From the NCBI GenBank assembly GCA_017353815.1, contig JAFMSB010000013.1, positions 1 to 14,848 of the forward strand: 14,848 nt of DNA. Direction: 5' to 3'. Numbering within the stretch: the first letter of the stretch is position 1; every line of letters starts with the position of its first letter. Made by a program: the position numbers and the translations under genes. This stretch comes from Methylocapsa sp. (GTDB lineage Bacteria > Pseudomonadota > Alphaproteobacteria > Rhizobiales > Beijerinckiaceae). Positions 1 through 9,288 of the stretch are shown here, one piece after another. The notes under the pieces were generated by a model. That model did no database searches. It worked only from the letters and a program-made list of their open reading frames with translations, and was not told where the DNA came from.

Positions 1-1040
1 CCTGCAAGGACCGGGAGATCATGCGCAACGATCCGCAGCTCTTGATCGAGGGCATTTTGTTTGCCTGCTTTGCCATGCAGGCGCATGCTTGTTACATTTA
101 TGTGCGCGGCGAATTCATCTCGGAAGGCCGGCGGCTCGAGGCCGCGATTGCCGAGGCTTACGCCGCCAAACTTATCGGCAAGGACAATATTCATGGCTGG
201 CCGCTTGACATTTATGTCCATCACGGCGCGGGCGCTTACATTTGCGGAGAAGAGACCGCGCTTTTGGAGTCGCTTGAAGGCAAGAAAGGGATGCCGCGGC
301 TAAAGCCGCCATTTCCTGCCAATGTGGGACTCTACGGCTGCCCGACAACTGTGAACAATGTGGAATCGATTGCCTGCGCGCCCGCAATTTTGCGCCGCGG
401 CGCGGCATGGTTCTCAAGCTTCGGAGCCAAAAACAACGCAGGGACGAAAGTCTTTTGCATCTCCGGCCATGTGAACAGGCCGTGCAATGTGGAAGAGGCG
501 ATGTCGGTTTCCTTCCGCGAGCTGATCGAGCGCCATTGCGGCGGCGTTCGCGGCGGTTTTGATAATCTTCTTGCGGTGATTCCAGGCGGCTCGTCGGTGC
601 CGCTCCTTCCGGCGCATGAAATCATCGACGCGCCAATGGATTTCGACTCGCTGCAGAAGCTGAAATCAGCGCTCGGCACCGCAGCCGTCATTGTGATGGA
701 CAAATCAACGGATATCGTGCGCGCCATCGCGCGGATAAGCTATTTCTATAAGCATGAGAGCTGCGGGCAATGCACCCCCTGCCGCGAAGGCACTGGCTGG
801 CTTTGGCGCGTCCTTTGCCGGATGGCGGAAGGCCGCGCGCATAAGCGCGAGATCGACATTCTTCTCGATGTCACGACGAAAATCGAGGGCCATACTATTT
901 GCGCCCTCGGAGACGCGGCCGCTTGGCCGGTGCAAGGCCTAATCCGCCACTTCCGGCACGAAATCGAGCGGCGGATCGATGAATTTGCTGCCAATCCGCA
1001 CCCCGAGCCGGTAAAGATTTACGGCATGGCGGCCGAGTAA
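1..1040 (+). CDS. nuoF: NADH-quinone oxidoreductase subunit F (5'-truncated)
   Basis: This is the 51-kDa-type complex I subunit, which takes hydride from NADH onto FMN and passes electrons to cluster N3. The reading frame is already open at the left edge: codons from position 3 read CKDREIM, matching the interior of NuoF, so the ATG at 21 is not the start. The N-terminal third, with the glycine-rich FMN/NADH loop, is outside the window. Two family signatures are visible: [10 protein letters not shown] (about nt 225-254) and [12 protein letters not shown] (about nt 756-791). The N3 4Fe-4S ligands are the cysteines at nt 762, 771 and 780, and a fourth at nt 900 within HTICALGD. The C-terminus is complete and nuoG follows after 46 bases. 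Identification is firm; only the missing 5' end limits the annotation. Confidence 0.97.
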   Translation, partial: CKDREIMRNDPQLLIEGILFACFAMQAHACYIYVRGEFISEGRRLEAAIAEAYAAKLIGKDNIHGWPLDIYVHHGAGAYICGEETALLESLEGKKGMPRLKPPFPANVGLYGCPTTVNNVESIACAPAILRRGAAWFSSFGAKNNAGTKVFCISGHVNRPCNVEEAMSVSFRELIERHCGGVRGGFDNLLAVIPGGSSVPLLPAHEIIDAPMDFDSLQKLKSALGTAAVIVMDKSTDIVRAIARISYFYKHESCGQCTPCREGTGWLWRVLCRMAEGRAHKREIDILLDVTTKIEGHTICALGDAAAWPVQGLIRHFRHEIERRIDEFAANPHPEPVKIYGMAAE

Positions 1041-1070
1041 GCGAAATTATGAGGCGCTCGCTAGGCTGCC

Positions 1071-1086
1071 GCACTAAGGAAAGTGC
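1071..1086 (+). promoter_or_regulatory. Short hairpin presenting the nuoG ribosome binding site in its loop
   Basis: Seen directly: GCACT (1071-1075) and AGTGC (1082-1086) are perfect inverted repeats around AAGGAA (1076-1081), and the nuoG ATG follows at 1087. The loop is the Shine-Dalgarno sequence. A 5-bp stem is weak and could arise by chance. A role in translation initiation is inference. Confidence 0.3.
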
Positions 1087-3150
1087 ATGACCCGACTCAT
1101 CGTGGACGGCATCGAAATTGATGTCCCGCCGGAATACACGTTGTTGCAGGCCTGCGAGGAAGCGGGAGCCGAGATACCGCGATTTTGCTTCCACGAGCGG
1201 CTGTCGATTGCCGGCAATTGCCGCATGTGTCTCGTCGAGGTGAAAGGCGGCCCGCCCAAGCCGCAAGCATCCTGCGCCGTGGCAGTGAGGGACTTGCGCC
1301 CGGGGCCGAATGGCGAGCCCCCCGTCGTGCTCACCAAATCGGAGATGGTCAAAAAGGCCCGCTACGGGGTGATGGAATTTCTGCTAATCAACCATCCGCT
1401 TGATTGCCCGATCTGCGACCAGGGCGGCGAGTGCGATTTGCAGGACCAGGCGATCGCCTATGGCTTCGATTCTTCCCGCTACGCCGAAAACAAGCGCGCG
1501 GTCGAGGACAAATATATCGGCCCGCTGGTTGAGACCTCGATGAACCGCTGCATACAATGCACCCGTTGCGTGCGCTTCATGGCGGAAGTTGCCGGAACCG
1601 GCGAGATGGGCGCGATTGGGCGCGGCGAGGACATGGAGATCACCACCTATCTCGAGAGCGCCATGTACTCGGAGCTTCAGGGCAACATCGCCGATCTCTG
1701 TCCGGTGGGCGCGCTGCTGCCGAAGCCCAATTTGTTCAAGGCGCGGTCCTGGGAGCTCGTCCGGACCGAATCCATCGATGTCATGGACGCGCTCGGCTCG
1801 GCGATCCGGATAGATACGCGGGGGCGCGAGGTGATGCGCGTCCTGCCCCGGACGAACGACGCGATCAACGAGGAGTGGATTTCCGACAAGGCCCGGCAGA
1901 CCGTCGATGGCCTGAAAACGAAGAGGCTCGACCGTCCCTTTGTGCGCGAGGGCGGGCGCCTGCGCGAAGCCTCATGGCAGACGGCTTTCCGGGTGATCGC
2001 CGAAAGGTTGCATCAGAGCCGCCCGGAGCGAATTGGCGCTATCGCAGGCGATCTCTGCGCCGCTGAAGAAATGTTCGCGCTGAAGCTTTTGTTACGAAGC
2101 CTCGGATCTCCATCGATCGATTGCCGGCAGGATGGCACAAAGCTCGATCCCAGGCTTGGCCGCGCGAGCTATCTCTTTAATCCCTCCATCGCGGGCATTG
2201 AGGAGGCCGATGGGCTGGTGATCGTCGGCTCAAATCCCCGCAAGGAAGCGCCCGTATTGAACGCCCGCATAAGGAAGCGCTGGCTGAGGGGGGGCTTCCC
2301 CATCGCTCTCATCGGCGAGCGGGCCAATCTTACCTATGATTACCAATATCTCGGCGCAGGCACCCAATCGCTCGCCGATCTGGCGGGGCGGCGGCTCGGC
2401 GAATTCGAGCGGCCGGTCTTCTTGATCGGCCAGGGCGCTCTCGCCCGCGAAGATGGGCGAACCGTTCTTGCGCTTGCGGCGCGTGCCGCGGCCGCAAATG
2501 GGGCGCTCAAGCCCGGATGGAACGGGCTTGCCATCCTTCATACGGCGGCCGCGCGCGCTGGAGGCCTCGATCTTGGCCTTGTGCCGGACGAAGGAGGCCT
2601 CGACGCCGCCGCTATGACGAAGCGGGGCGCGCTCGACGTTCTCTTTTTGCTTGGCGCCGATGAAATTGCGGTGGAACCCGGCGCCTTCACCGTCTATCAG
2701 GGCACGCATGGCGATCGCGGCGCGGCGTGCGCCGATGTCATATTGCCAGGTGCCACCTACACCGAAAAATCCGGCCTTTATGTAAATACGGAGGGACGCG
2801 TGCAACTCGCGGAGCGCGCCAATTTCCCACCGGGCAACGCCCGGGAGGATTGGGCAATATTACGCGCCCTCTCCGGTGCGCTTGGGCACAAATTGCCTTT
2901 CGATTCGCTCAGCGCGTTGCGCAAGAAGCTCTATGACGCCTATCCCCATTGTGCCAGGCATGGGAAAATCGCCGCGCATGATCCTTTGGATCTGGCGCTA
3001 TTGGCCGCGGCCGGGGAGAAAATTGCGAGCACGCCCTTTGCTTCTCCGGTAGCCGATTTCTACAAGACCAATCCCATTGCGCGCGCTTCGGCGGTGATGG
3101 CGGAATGTTCCGCGCTTGCCTTAAGATTTGCGCAGGAGGCTGCGGAGTAA
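1087..3150 (+). CDS. nuoG: NADH-quinone oxidoreductase subunit G
   Basis: This is the 75-kDa-type subunit of the peripheral arm, relaying electrons from the NuoE/F module towards NuoI. It has 687 residues, usual for alphaproteobacteria. The N-terminal ferredoxin-like domain holds C34, C45, C48 and C63 (2Fe-2S N1b). H103, C107, C110 and C116 in the HPLDCPICDQGGEC motif bind N5. C155, C158, C161 and C205 bind N4. From about residue 220 a molybdopterin-oxidoreductase-like domain follows, which in complex I is structural and carries no cofactor. I see no extra cysteine cluster near residues 220-290, so the additional N7 cluster of E. coli NuoG appears absent. The ATG at 1087 has AAGGA six bases upstream and gives the normal N-terminus. 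nuoH starts six bases after the stop. Confidence 0.98.
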   Translation: MTRLIVDGIEIDVPPEYTLLQACEEAGAEIPRFCFHERLSIAGNCRMCLVEVKGGPPKPQASCAVAVRDLRPGPNGEPPVVLTKSEMVKKARYGVMEFLLINHPLDCPICDQGGECDLQDQAIAYGFDSSRYAENKRAVEDKYIGPLVETSMNRCIQCTRCVRFMAEVAGTGEMGAIGRGEDMEITTYLESAMYSELQGNIADLCPVGALLPKPNLFKARSWELVRTESIDVMDALGSAIRIDTRGREVMRVLPRTNDAINEEWISDKARQTVDGLKTKRLDRPFVREGGRLREASWQTAFRVIAERLHQSRPERIGAIAGDLCAAEEMFALKLLLRSLGSPSIDCRQDGTKLDPRLGRASYLFNPSIAGIEEADGLVIVGSNPRKEAPVLNARIRKRWLRGGFPIALIGERANLTYDYQYLGAGTQSLADLAGRRLGEFERPVFLIGQGALAREDGRTVLALAARAAAANGALKPGWNGLAILHTAAARAGGLDLGLVPDEGGLDAAAMTKRGALDVLFLLGADEIAVEPGAFTVYQGTHGDRGAACADVILPGATYTEKSGLYVNTEGRVQLAERANFPPGNAREDWAILRALSGALGHKLPFDSLSALRKKLYDAYPHCARHGKIAAHDPLDLALLAAAGEKIASTPFASPVADFYKTNPIARASAVMAECSALALRFAQEAAE

Positions 3151-3156
3151 AAGCCG

Positions 3157-4185
3157 ATGACCTCTTTGACCGGACTCAATTCTCTATTACTGACATTTGG
3201 CAAAAGCGTTGCATTGCTCGTTGCCCTGTTGATCTTCATTGCCTATGTCCTTTACGCGGACCGCAAGATCTGGGCGGCGGTCATGCTGCGGCGCGGTCCA
3301 AATGTCGTCGGCCCCTGGGGACTTTGGCAAAGTTTCGCCGACATGTTGAAGTTCGTTTTCAAGGAGCCGGTGATACCGGACGGGGCCAATAAGGGCATCT
3401 TTCTGCTCGCTCCCTTTATCATGGGAATGCTGGCGCTTTCCGCCTGGGCCGTCATACCCATTGGCGAGGGCTGGGCGATCTCCGATCTCAATGTCGGCAT
3501 TCTTTATATTTTCGCAATCTCCTCGCTCAGCGTTTATGGAATCATCATGGGCGGCTGGGCGTCGAATTCGAAATTTCCCTTCCTCTCGGCGCTTCGCTCC
3601 GCGGCGCAAATGATTTCCTACGAGGTCTCGATCGGCTTTGTCATCATCACGGTCTTGCTCTGCGCGGGCAGCCTCAATCTCGGCGACATCGTCGCGGCGC
3701 AAGACACGCGCTTTGGGCTTTTTGGCTGGTATTGGCTGCCGCTGTTTCCGATGTTCGTCATCTTTTACGTCTCGGCCCTTGCTGAGACAAATCGCCCGCC
3801 TTTCGATCTCGTCGAAGCGGAATCCGAGCTCGTCGCCGGGTTCATGGTCGAATATTCCTCAACCCCTTACATGCTCTTCATGCTCTCCGAATATGTGGCC
3901 ATCATCACAATGTCCGCGCTGGCCACGATCCTCTTCCTCGGCGGCTGGCTTTCGCCCGTGCCATTTTTCCCCTTTACCGTGGTTCCCGGGCCGGTCTGGT
4001 TCATTCTAAAAGTCTGCTTCTTCTTTTTCATGATTTCAATGGCGAAAGCGATAGTCCCAAGATACCGTTACGATCAATTGATGCGGCTCGGGTGGAAGGT
4101 GTATCTGCCGGTCTCTCTCGGCATGGTTATCCTTGTCGCGGCTGTTCTGCAGCTGACCGGCTGGGGCGCGGGAATGGGGCAGTAG
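3157..4185 (+). CDS. nuoH: NADH-quinone oxidoreductase subunit H
   Basis: This inner-membrane subunit, equivalent to mitochondrial ND1, forms the heel of the membrane arm and part of the quinone-binding chamber beneath NuoB/D/I. It has 342 residues and about eight hydrophobic segments, the normal size. Both diagnostic blocks are present. One is ADRKIWAAV with [11 protein letters not shown] (residues 34-56), leading to [10 protein letters not shown] (65-74). The other is the acidic loop [16 protein letters not shown] (209-224), which holds the conserved E210, D217, E220 and E222 of the quinone-to-antiporter proton path. The ATG at 3157 lies six bases after nuoG, with GGAG at 3144-3147 as ribosome binding site inside the end of nuoG. 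Translation is probably coupled to nuoG. Confidence 0.98.
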   Translation: MTSLTGLNSLLLTFGKSVALLVALLIFIAYVLYADRKIWAAVMLRRGPNVVGPWGLWQSFADMLKFVFKEPVIPDGANKGIFLLAPFIMGMLALSAWAVIPIGEGWAISDLNVGILYIFAISSLSVYGIIMGGWASNSKFPFLSALRSAAQMISYEVSIGFVIITVLLCAGSLNLGDIVAAQDTRFGLFGWYWLPLFPMFVIFYVSALAETNRPPFDLVEAESELVAGFMVEYSSTPYMLFMLSEYVAIITMSALATILFLGGWLSPVPFFPFTVVPGPVWFILKVCFFFFMISMAKAIVPRYRYDQLMRLGWKVYLPVSLGMVILVAAVLQLTGWGAGMGQ

Positions 4186-4221
4186 AACGGTATCAGGAAA
4201 AGGTTGCGAGGACGAACGGCG

Positions 4222-4710
4222 ATGAAACTCGACCACACTGCCCGATCTGTCTTTCTCGCGGAGTTCGTCAGCGCGTTTGCGCTTGCGATGCGTTATTTCT
4301 TTAGGCCGAAGGCGACCCTCAATTATCCGCATGAGAAGAATCCGCAATCGCCGCGCTTTCGCGGCGAACATGCGCTGCGGCGCTATCCAAATGGTGAGGA
4401 GCGCTGTATCGCCTGCAAGCTCTGCGAGGCGATTTGCCCGGCTCAGGCGATCACGATCGAGGCGGGCCCGCGGCGAAAGGACGGCACGCGGCGGACGACG
4501 CGCTACGATATCGATATGGTCAAATGCATCTATTGCGGATTTTGCCAGGAAGCCTGCCCGGTTGACGCCATTGTCGAGGGGCCAAACTCGGAATTCGCCA
4601 CCGAGACCCGCGAAGAACTTTACTTCGATAAGGATCGCCTGTTGAAAAACGGCGACCGGTGGGAGCGGGAAATCGCGCGCAATCTGGCGCTCGACGCGCC
4701 ATACCGTTAG
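4222..4710 (+). CDS. nuoI: NADH-quinone oxidoreductase subunit I
   Basis: This 8Fe ferredoxin-type subunit (TYKY homologue) carries clusters N6a and N6b and hands electrons to N2 and the quinone site. It has 162 residues. Two CxxCxxCxxxCP motifs are complete: C62/C65/C68/C72, and C102/C105/C108/C112. In 2x4Fe-4S ferredoxins the last cysteine of each motif ligates the other cluster. The N-terminal segment (about residues 8-27) is amphipathic and anchors the protein against NuoH. The frame is open further upstream to a TTG at 4204, but I chose the ATG at 4222: CGAGGA at 4207-4212 is well spaced for it, and MKLD followed by AARS-like residues is the usual alphaproteobacterial N-terminus. The gap after nuoH is 36 bases. 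Confidence 0.97.
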   Translation: MKLDHTARSVFLAEFVSAFALAMRYFFRPKATLNYPHEKNPQSPRFRGEHALRRYPNGEERCIACKLCEAICPAQAITIEAGPRRKDGTRRTTRYDIDMVKCIYCGFCQEACPVDAIVEGPNSEFATETREELYFDKDRLLKNGDRWEREIARNLALDAPYR

Positions 4711-4748
4711 GTGGCCGCCGGGCGGGTGGGCTGTTCACTTGGGAAATG

Positions 4749-4769
4749 CTTGCCGCATGGTGCGGCAAG
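4749..4769 (+). promoter_or_regulatory. 9-bp perfect inverted repeat overlapping the nuoJ Shine-Dalgarno
   Basis: Seen directly: CTTGCCGCA (4749-4757), loop TGG, then TGCGGCAAG (4761-4769), a perfect 9-bp stem. It sits in the 77-base nuoI-nuoJ spacer. Its last three bases (AAG) are the first three of the strong Shine-Dalgarno AAGGAGGA (4767-4774), which precedes the nuoJ ATG at 4788. It is not a terminator, because no T-run follows and the operon continues. A role in tuning nuoJ translation or in mRNA processing or stability is inference. Confidence 0.5.
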
Positions 4770-4787
4770 GAGGAGCAAGACCGGTCA

Positions 4788-5396
4788 ATGAGTCTGGTGC
4801 CATTCTTCTTCTATCTCTTCTCGGCGGTGCTGATTGGCGCGGCGTTCATGGTCATTTCGGCTCGCAATCCCGTTCACTCGGTGCTGTTTTTGATTCTCGC
4901 TTTTTTCAACGCCGCTGGCTTATTCGTTCTGCTTGGGGCGGAATTTCTGGCGATGATCCTTGTTGTGGTCTATGTCGGCGCGGTAGCGGTTCTGTTCCTT
5001 TTTGTCGTGATGATGCTCGATGTTGATTTTGCCGAGCTTAGACAGGGATTTCTGCGATATCTGCCGGCCGGGGCATCCCTTGGCCTGCTTGTGCTGGTCG
5101 AGATGGCGCTTGTGGTGGGAGTGTGGAAAATCGCGCCGGCATCCCTTGTCAATGTTTCGGCGCCGATGCCGCCTGGCATGACCAATACGATGGCCCTCGG
5201 GCACGTGCTATATACTCAATACGCGTACCTCTTCGAGGCAGCGGGAATTATTCTGCTCACCGCAATGGTGGGAGCGATCATACTCACTCTCCGCCACAAG
5301 CCCGGCGTAAGGCGTCAGAAGATTGCGGTGCAGAATGCCCGCACTCCGGCAGAGGCCGTAGAGATCCGCAAGGTACCAAACCGGCAAGGAATCTAA
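4788..5396 (+). CDS. nuoJ: NADH-quinone oxidoreductase subunit J
   Basis: This ND6-type membrane subunit links the quinone-reaction site to the proton channels. It has 202 residues and five hydrophobic helices at roughly 5-24, 29-50, 54-78, 93-113 and 145-168. The third helix has the family hallmark [18 protein letters not shown] (60-77), the region of the pi-bulge in complex I structures. The hydrophilic tail after residue 170, ending RKVPNRQGI, is typical of alphaproteobacterial NuoJ. The frame runs upstream to 4659 inside nuoI, but that extension is not hydrophobic and overlaps a real gene. The ATG at 4788 has AAGGAGGA upstream, although the 13-base spacing is long. A 9-bp hairpin abuts this ribosome binding site. 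Confidence 0.96.
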   Translation: MSLVPFFFYLFSAVLIGAAFMVISARNPVHSVLFLILAFFNAAGLFVLLGAEFLAMILVVVYVGAVAVLFLFVVMMLDVDFAELRQGFLRYLPAGASLGLLVLVEMALVVGVWKIAPASLVNVSAPMPPGMTNTMALGHVLYTQYAYLFEAAGIILLTAMVGAIILTLRHKPGVRRQKIAVQNARTPAEAVEIRKVPNRQGI

Positions 5397-5402
5397 GCGC
5401 GG

Positions 5403-5431
5403 TGCTTTGCGCCGGAACGCACTGCGAAGCA
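5403..5431 (+). promoter_or_regulatory. Imperfect inverted repeat abutting the nuoK Shine-Dalgarno
   Basis: Seen directly: 5403-5411 can pair with 5423-5431 in nine pairs, two of them G-U, around an 11-base loop. The stem ends on the first base of AAGGA (5431-5435), and the nuoK ATG follows at 5443. A competing smaller stem exists at 5400-5414. No T-run follows. Function is inference. It parallels the hairpin before nuoJ but is weaker. Confidence 0.3.
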
Positions 5432-5442
5432 AGGAATACATC

Positions 5443-5751
5443 ATGGCTGTATCGCTCGCCCAATTTCTGATTGTCGCCGCCATCCTGTTCACGCTCGGCA
5501 CGGCGGGCATTATTTTGAACCGCAAAAATATTATTGTGGTGCTCATGTCGGTCGAGTTGATCCTGCTTTCGATCAACATAAACCTTGTCGCATTTTCAGC
5601 CTACCTCGGCGACCTTACCGGGCAGATTTTCGCTTTGTTCATCTTAACGGTCGCAGCAGCCGAAGCCGCAATCGGTCTTGCCCTTCTCGTTGCCTACTAC
5701 CGGAATCGAGGCTCGATCGCGGTCGAAGATATCAACCTGATGAAGGGCTGA
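5443..5751 (+). CDS. nuoK: NADH-quinone oxidoreductase subunit K
   Basis: This small ND4L-type membrane subunit has 102 residues and three helices, the standard size. The two membrane glutamates essential for proton transfer are present: E38 in MSVELILLS (helix 2) and E74 in AAAEAAIG (helix 3), equivalent to E36 and E72 of E. coli NuoK. The frame is open upstream to 5407, but the ATG at 5443 gives the conserved N-terminus and has AAGGA seven bases upstream. The gap to nuoJ is 46 bases and nuoL begins eight bases downstream. Identification is firm. Confidence 0.97.
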   Translation: MAVSLAQFLIVAAILFTLGTAGIILNRKNIIVVLMSVELILLSININLVAFSAYLGDLTGQIFALFILTVAAAEAAIGLALLVAYYRNRGSIAVEDINLMKG

Positions 5752-5759
5752 GCCTTCCT

Positions 5760-7766
5760 ATGTACGCAGCCATTGTTTTTCTGCCCCTCCTCGGATTTCT
5801 GATCGCAGGGCCGCTCGCCTGGCGTAAAGGTGACCGGGCAGCCGAGCTTGTGACAACAGGCCTTCTGTTTATTTCCTTGGGGCTATCGTGGGCCGTCTTT
5901 TTCCAGGTCGCGCTGGGGACCGCCCCCGCCAGCGTTTCGGTCCTTGGCAATTGGTTTACTTCGGGCACGCTTCAGATCGGCTGGTCGCTCAAGATCGACT
6001 CGCTGACCGCGGTCATGCTCGTCGTCGTCACGACCGTGTCTGCGTTCGTGCATCTTTATTCAATCGGCTATATGGCCGGCGATCCGTGCCGTCCGCGGTT
6101 TTTTTCCTATCTGTCTCTTTTTACCTTTGCGATGCTCATGCTGGTGACAGCCGATAATCTCGTCCAGCTTTTCTTCGGCTGGGAAGGCGTCGGCCTTGCG
6201 TCCTATCTGTTGATTGGCTTCTGGTACGAAAAGCCGTCGGCGAATGCAGCGGCAATCAAGGCTTTCGTCGTCAACCGCGTCGGCGATTTTGGCTTTGAGC
6301 TCGGGATCTTTCTCGTTTTCGCCCTGACTCAGTCAGTTGGCTTGGATCAAATCTTCGCCGCAGCCCCTGCCCTCGCTCACAAGAGCATTCATGTCTTTGG
6401 GTCCGACTTGGATGCGCTGACGGTTGCTTGTCTGCTTCTGTTCATGGGGGCGATGGGGAAATCGGCGCAGTTCCTGCTGCATACTTGGCTGCCGGACGCG
6501 ATGGAAGGACCAACTCCGGTCTCGGCCCTCATTCACGCCGCAACCATGGTGACGGCGGGAGTCTTCATGGTCGCGCGGCTTTCGCCGCTGTTCGAACAGG
6601 CGCCAGCCGCTCTTTCCTTCGTCATCTTCATTGGCGCGACGACGGCGTTCTTTGCGGCGACCGTGGGCCTCGTGCAAAACGACATCAAGAAGGTTATCGC
6701 CTATTCGACCTGCTCGCAGCTCGGCTATATGTTCGTCGGTCTCGGCGTCGGCGGCTACTCGCTTGGCATTTTTCATCTTTTTACGCATGCCTTTTTCAAG
6801 GCGCTGCTGTTTCTTGGCGCCGGATCCGTGATCATCGCGTTGCATCACGAACAGGATATGCGGATGATGGGGGGACTCTGGCGAAAAATTCCTTTCACCT
6901 TTGCGATGATGGTGATTGGCACCTTGGCGCTTACCGGGTTCCCTTTCACCGCGGGCTATTATTCCAAGGATGCAATCATCGAGGCCGCCTTTGAATCTGG
7001 CCGCGTTGGAGCCTTTTACGGCTTTATTCTCACGACTCTTGCCGCGGGCCTTACGTCTTTCTACTCTTGGCGCCTGGTATTCCTGACGTTCTTCGGCGCG
7101 CCGCGCTGGGCCGCGCTTGCGCATGAGTTGCCGAAGAGCGGTCTTGCTCATGAGCAATCCGCAAATGCCGGTACCGGGCAAGCGCATGAGGATCATGCCT
7201 TCGATCCGCATGAGTCCGCGCTGACGATGCTCATTCCTTTGGCGGTATTGGCGGCCGGCGCCTTATTTGCCGGCATTATCTTTTCGAGCGATTTCATTGG
7301 CCATGGCGCTACCGGGTTTTGGAAGGGCGCACTCATTCTCGCGTCCACGAATGAGGTAACAGAAGGCCACACGCTTCCCTCCTATGTTTCGATCGGCCCG
7401 ACAGCTCTCATGGTCATTGGGTTTGTGGTTGCGCTCGCCTTTTATATCCTTTGGCCGACGATTCCCTCTCTACTCGCAAAGTCGCTGAGGCCGCTTTATG
7501 AATTCCTGCTCAACAAATGGTATTTCGACGAGTTGTACGATAAGATTTTTGTGCGTCCGGCCTTTGCGCTTGGGCGCCTATTTTGGAAGGGCGGAGACGG
7601 CGCCATTATCGACCGGTTCGGCCCGGACGGTGTTGCCGCCAGGGTGATTGAAATCACGGGCCGGGTGGTCAAGCTTCAGAGCGGCTATATTTACCACTAT
7701 GCCTTTGCCATGCTGGTCGGCCTCGCCGCCGTGATTACCTGGTACACGGCATGGGGAATCCGCTGA
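5760..7766 (+). CDS. nuoL: NADH-quinone oxidoreductase subunit L
   Basis: This is the distal antiporter-like (ND5/MrpA-type) proton-pumping subunit, with 668 residues. It ends in the long lateral helix that runs along the membrane arm. By comparison with E. coli NuoL the key residues are in place: E142, K234, H259, H339, H343, K347, and the K403/D404 pair (E. coli E144, K229, H254, H334, H338, K342, K399, D400). The longer length than E. coli (613) partly reflects a hydrophilic, His/Glu-rich segment at about 455-487. The ATG at 5760 lies eight bases after nuoK, with AAGGG (5743-5747) upstream. The stop overlaps the nuoM start by one base. Confidence 0.98.
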   Translation: MYAAIVFLPLLGFLIAGPLAWRKGDRAAELVTTGLLFISLGLSWAVFFQVALGTAPASVSVLGNWFTSGTLQIGWSLKIDSLTAVMLVVVTTVSAFVHLYSIGYMAGDPCRPRFFSYLSLFTFAMLMLVTADNLVQLFFGWEGVGLASYLLIGFWYEKPSANAAAIKAFVVNRVGDFGFELGIFLVFALTQSVGLDQIFAAAPALAHKSIHVFGSDLDALTVACLLLFMGAMGKSAQFLLHTWLPDAMEGPTPVSALIHAATMVTAGVFMVARLSPLFEQAPAALSFVIFIGATTAFFAATVGLVQNDIKKVIAYSTCSQLGYMFVGLGVGGYSLGIFHLFTHAFFKALLFLGAGSVIIALHHEQDMRMMGGLWRKIPFTFAMMVIGTLALTGFPFTAGYYSKDAIIEAAFESGRVGAFYGFILTTLAAGLTSFYSWRLVFLTFFGAPRWAALAHELPKSGLAHEQSANAGTGQAHEDHAFDPHESALTMLIPLAVLAAGALFAGIIFSSDFIGHGATGFWKGALILASTNEVTEGHTLPSYVSIGPTALMVIGFVVALAFYILWPTIPSLLAKSLRPLYEFLLNKWYFDELYDKIFVRPAFALGRLFWKGGDGAIIDRFGPDGVAARVIEITGRVVKLQSGYIYHYAFAMLVGLAAVITWYTAWGIR

Positions 7767-9277
7767 TGTTCGGCTTCGGCATTTTGACCTGCGTCGTTTT
7801 CTTGCCGCTCGTAGGGGCGGCATTCATTCTCTCCCTTCGCGGCAGCGATGAAGCCACATTAAAAAACGCCCGCTATGCTGCGCTCGCAACCACGATCGCC
7901 GATTTTGCGCTTGCCCTTTACGTCTACGCGCAGTTCGATCCCTCCTCTTCGGCCTTTCAATTTGTCGAGGAGCAACATTGGTTCGGTTCGGGGCTCATGT
8001 ATAAGATGGGCATCGATGGGATTTCACTTCCCTTCGTTCTGCTCACGACCTTCTTGTTGCCAATATGCATCCTCGCTTCCTGGCGGTCGATTCAAGTCAG
8101 GGTCAAGGAATATTTGATTGTGTTCCTTGTTCTCGAGACGCTGATGACGGGTGTCTTTTGCGCCCTTGATCTCGTGTTGTTTTACCTATTCTTTGAGGGT
8201 AGCCTTATCCCCATGTTCCTCATCATAGGCATCTGGGGACATGAGCACCGGGTCTATGCGAGCTTCAAGTTCTTTCTGTATACGCTCGCCGGATCGCTGT
8301 TGCTGCTTCTGGCGGTGATGGCGATGTATGGCGTGGCCGGAACAACGGACATCGCCGTATTGCTGCACACGCATTTTCCGGCCTCGATGCAAAAGTGGCT
8401 GTGGCTCGGTTTCCTTGCCTCGCTCGCCGTCAAGACGCCTATGTGGCCAGTACATACCTGGCTTCCCGACGCACATGTCCAAGCCCCGACCGCGGGTTCC
8501 GTGCTGCTTGCCGGTGTCCTCCTCAAATTCGGCGGCTATGGCTTCATCCGCTTTTCCCTTCCGATGTTCCCAGACGCCTCCGCCTTCTTCACCCCTCTCA
8601 TTTTCGCCCTGTCGATCATTGCAATCATTTACACCTCGCTTGTTGCCCTCGTGCAGGAAGACATGAAAAAGCTCATTGCCTATTCCTCGGTAGCGCATAT
8701 GGGCTTTGTGACAATGGGCATCTTTAGCGTGACCTCACAGGGCGTCCAAGGCGCGGTCTTTCAAATGATCTCACATGGCCTCGTCTCCAGCGCGCTGTTT
8801 CTCTGCGTCGGCGTCCTTTACGACCGGATGCACACATACGCAATCGCCGCCTATGGCGGGCTCGTAGCGCGCATGCCGCTTTACGCAGCGGTTTTCATGA
8901 CCTTTACCCTCGCCAATGTTGGCCTGCCGGGCACGTCCGGTTTTATCGGAGAATTTCTCCCTCTCATTGGCACGTTCAAGATCAACAGCTGGGTGGCGCT
9001 TCTGGCGACCACCGGCGTCATCTGGTCTGCCGCCTATGCACTCTATCTTTACCGCCGGGTCGTTTACGGGGTGATCGAGAAGCCCGCCCTTGCATTGCTA
9101 AAGGATCTATCGTGGCGAGAGGCAGCGGTATTTGCGCCTCTCGTTGTCTTCACAATCTTTTACGGCGTCCATCCGGCGCCGATCCTCGATGGCACCGCCG
9201 TTTCGATCGGCGATCTCATCCACGGTTACGATACCGCTCTCGCCGCGGCCAAGAGCGCCGCTCTCGCCTTGCCGTAG
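7766..9277 (+). CDS. nuoM: NADH-quinone oxidoreductase subunit M
   Basis: This is the middle antiporter-like (ND4-type) proton-pumping subunit, with 503 residues and about 14 hydrophobic helices. Channel residues E144, K223, K254 and E396 correspond to E. coli E144, K234, K265 and E407. The [15 protein letters not shown] block (231-245) is diagnostic. Two starts are possible in this frame: ATG 7751 and ATG 7766. I chose 7766 because GGGGA (7753-7757) is well spaced for it and it makes the TGATG one-base overlap with the nuoL stop, which suggests translational coupling. It also puts the conserved glutamate at residue 144. nuoN follows after 11 bases. Confidence 0.97.
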   Translation: MFGFGILTCVVFLPLVGAAFILSLRGSDEATLKNARYAALATTIADFALALYVYAQFDPSSSAFQFVEEQHWFGSGLMYKMGIDGISLPFVLLTTFLLPICILASWRSIQVRVKEYLIVFLVLETLMTGVFCALDLVLFYLFFEGSLIPMFLIIGIWGHEHRVYASFKFFLYTLAGSLLLLLAVMAMYGVAGTTDIAVLLHTHFPASMQKWLWLGFLASLAVKTPMWPVHTWLPDAHVQAPTAGSVLLAGVLLKFGGYGFIRFSLPMFPDASAFFTPLIFALSIIAIIYTSLVALVQEDMKKLIAYSSVAHMGFVTMGIFSVTSQGVQGAVFQMISHGLVSSALFLCVGVLYDRMHTYAIAAYGGLVARMPLYAAVFMTFTLANVGLPGTSGFIGEFLPLIGTFKINSWVALLATTGVIWSAAYALYLYRRVVYGVIEKPALALLKDLSWREAAVFAPLVVFTIFYGVHPAPILDGTAVSIGDLIHGYDTALAAAKSAALALP

Positions 9278-9288
9278 GGGTTCCTGTC

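Noticed and set aside
2230..2805. 191-codon open frame on the - strand inside nuoG
   Set aside because: This is a shadow of nuoG codon structure with no domain.
6333..7211. 292-codon open frame on the - strand inside nuoL
   Set aside because: It lies wholly antisense to a complete, well-conserved gene. The translation is Arg/Gly/Glu-rich low complexity, as expected from the reverse of a hydrophobic high-GC coding sequence.
7751..7765. Earlier nuoM start at ATG 7751
   Set aside because: It lacks a well-placed Shine-Dalgarno. The ATG at 7766 has GGGGA and a one-base overlap with the nuoL stop.
9112..9288. Upstream extension of the nuoN frame into nuoM
   Set aside because: The extension is Arg-rich, unlike any NuoN N-terminus, and the ATG at 9289 has a ribosome binding site and matches the family.
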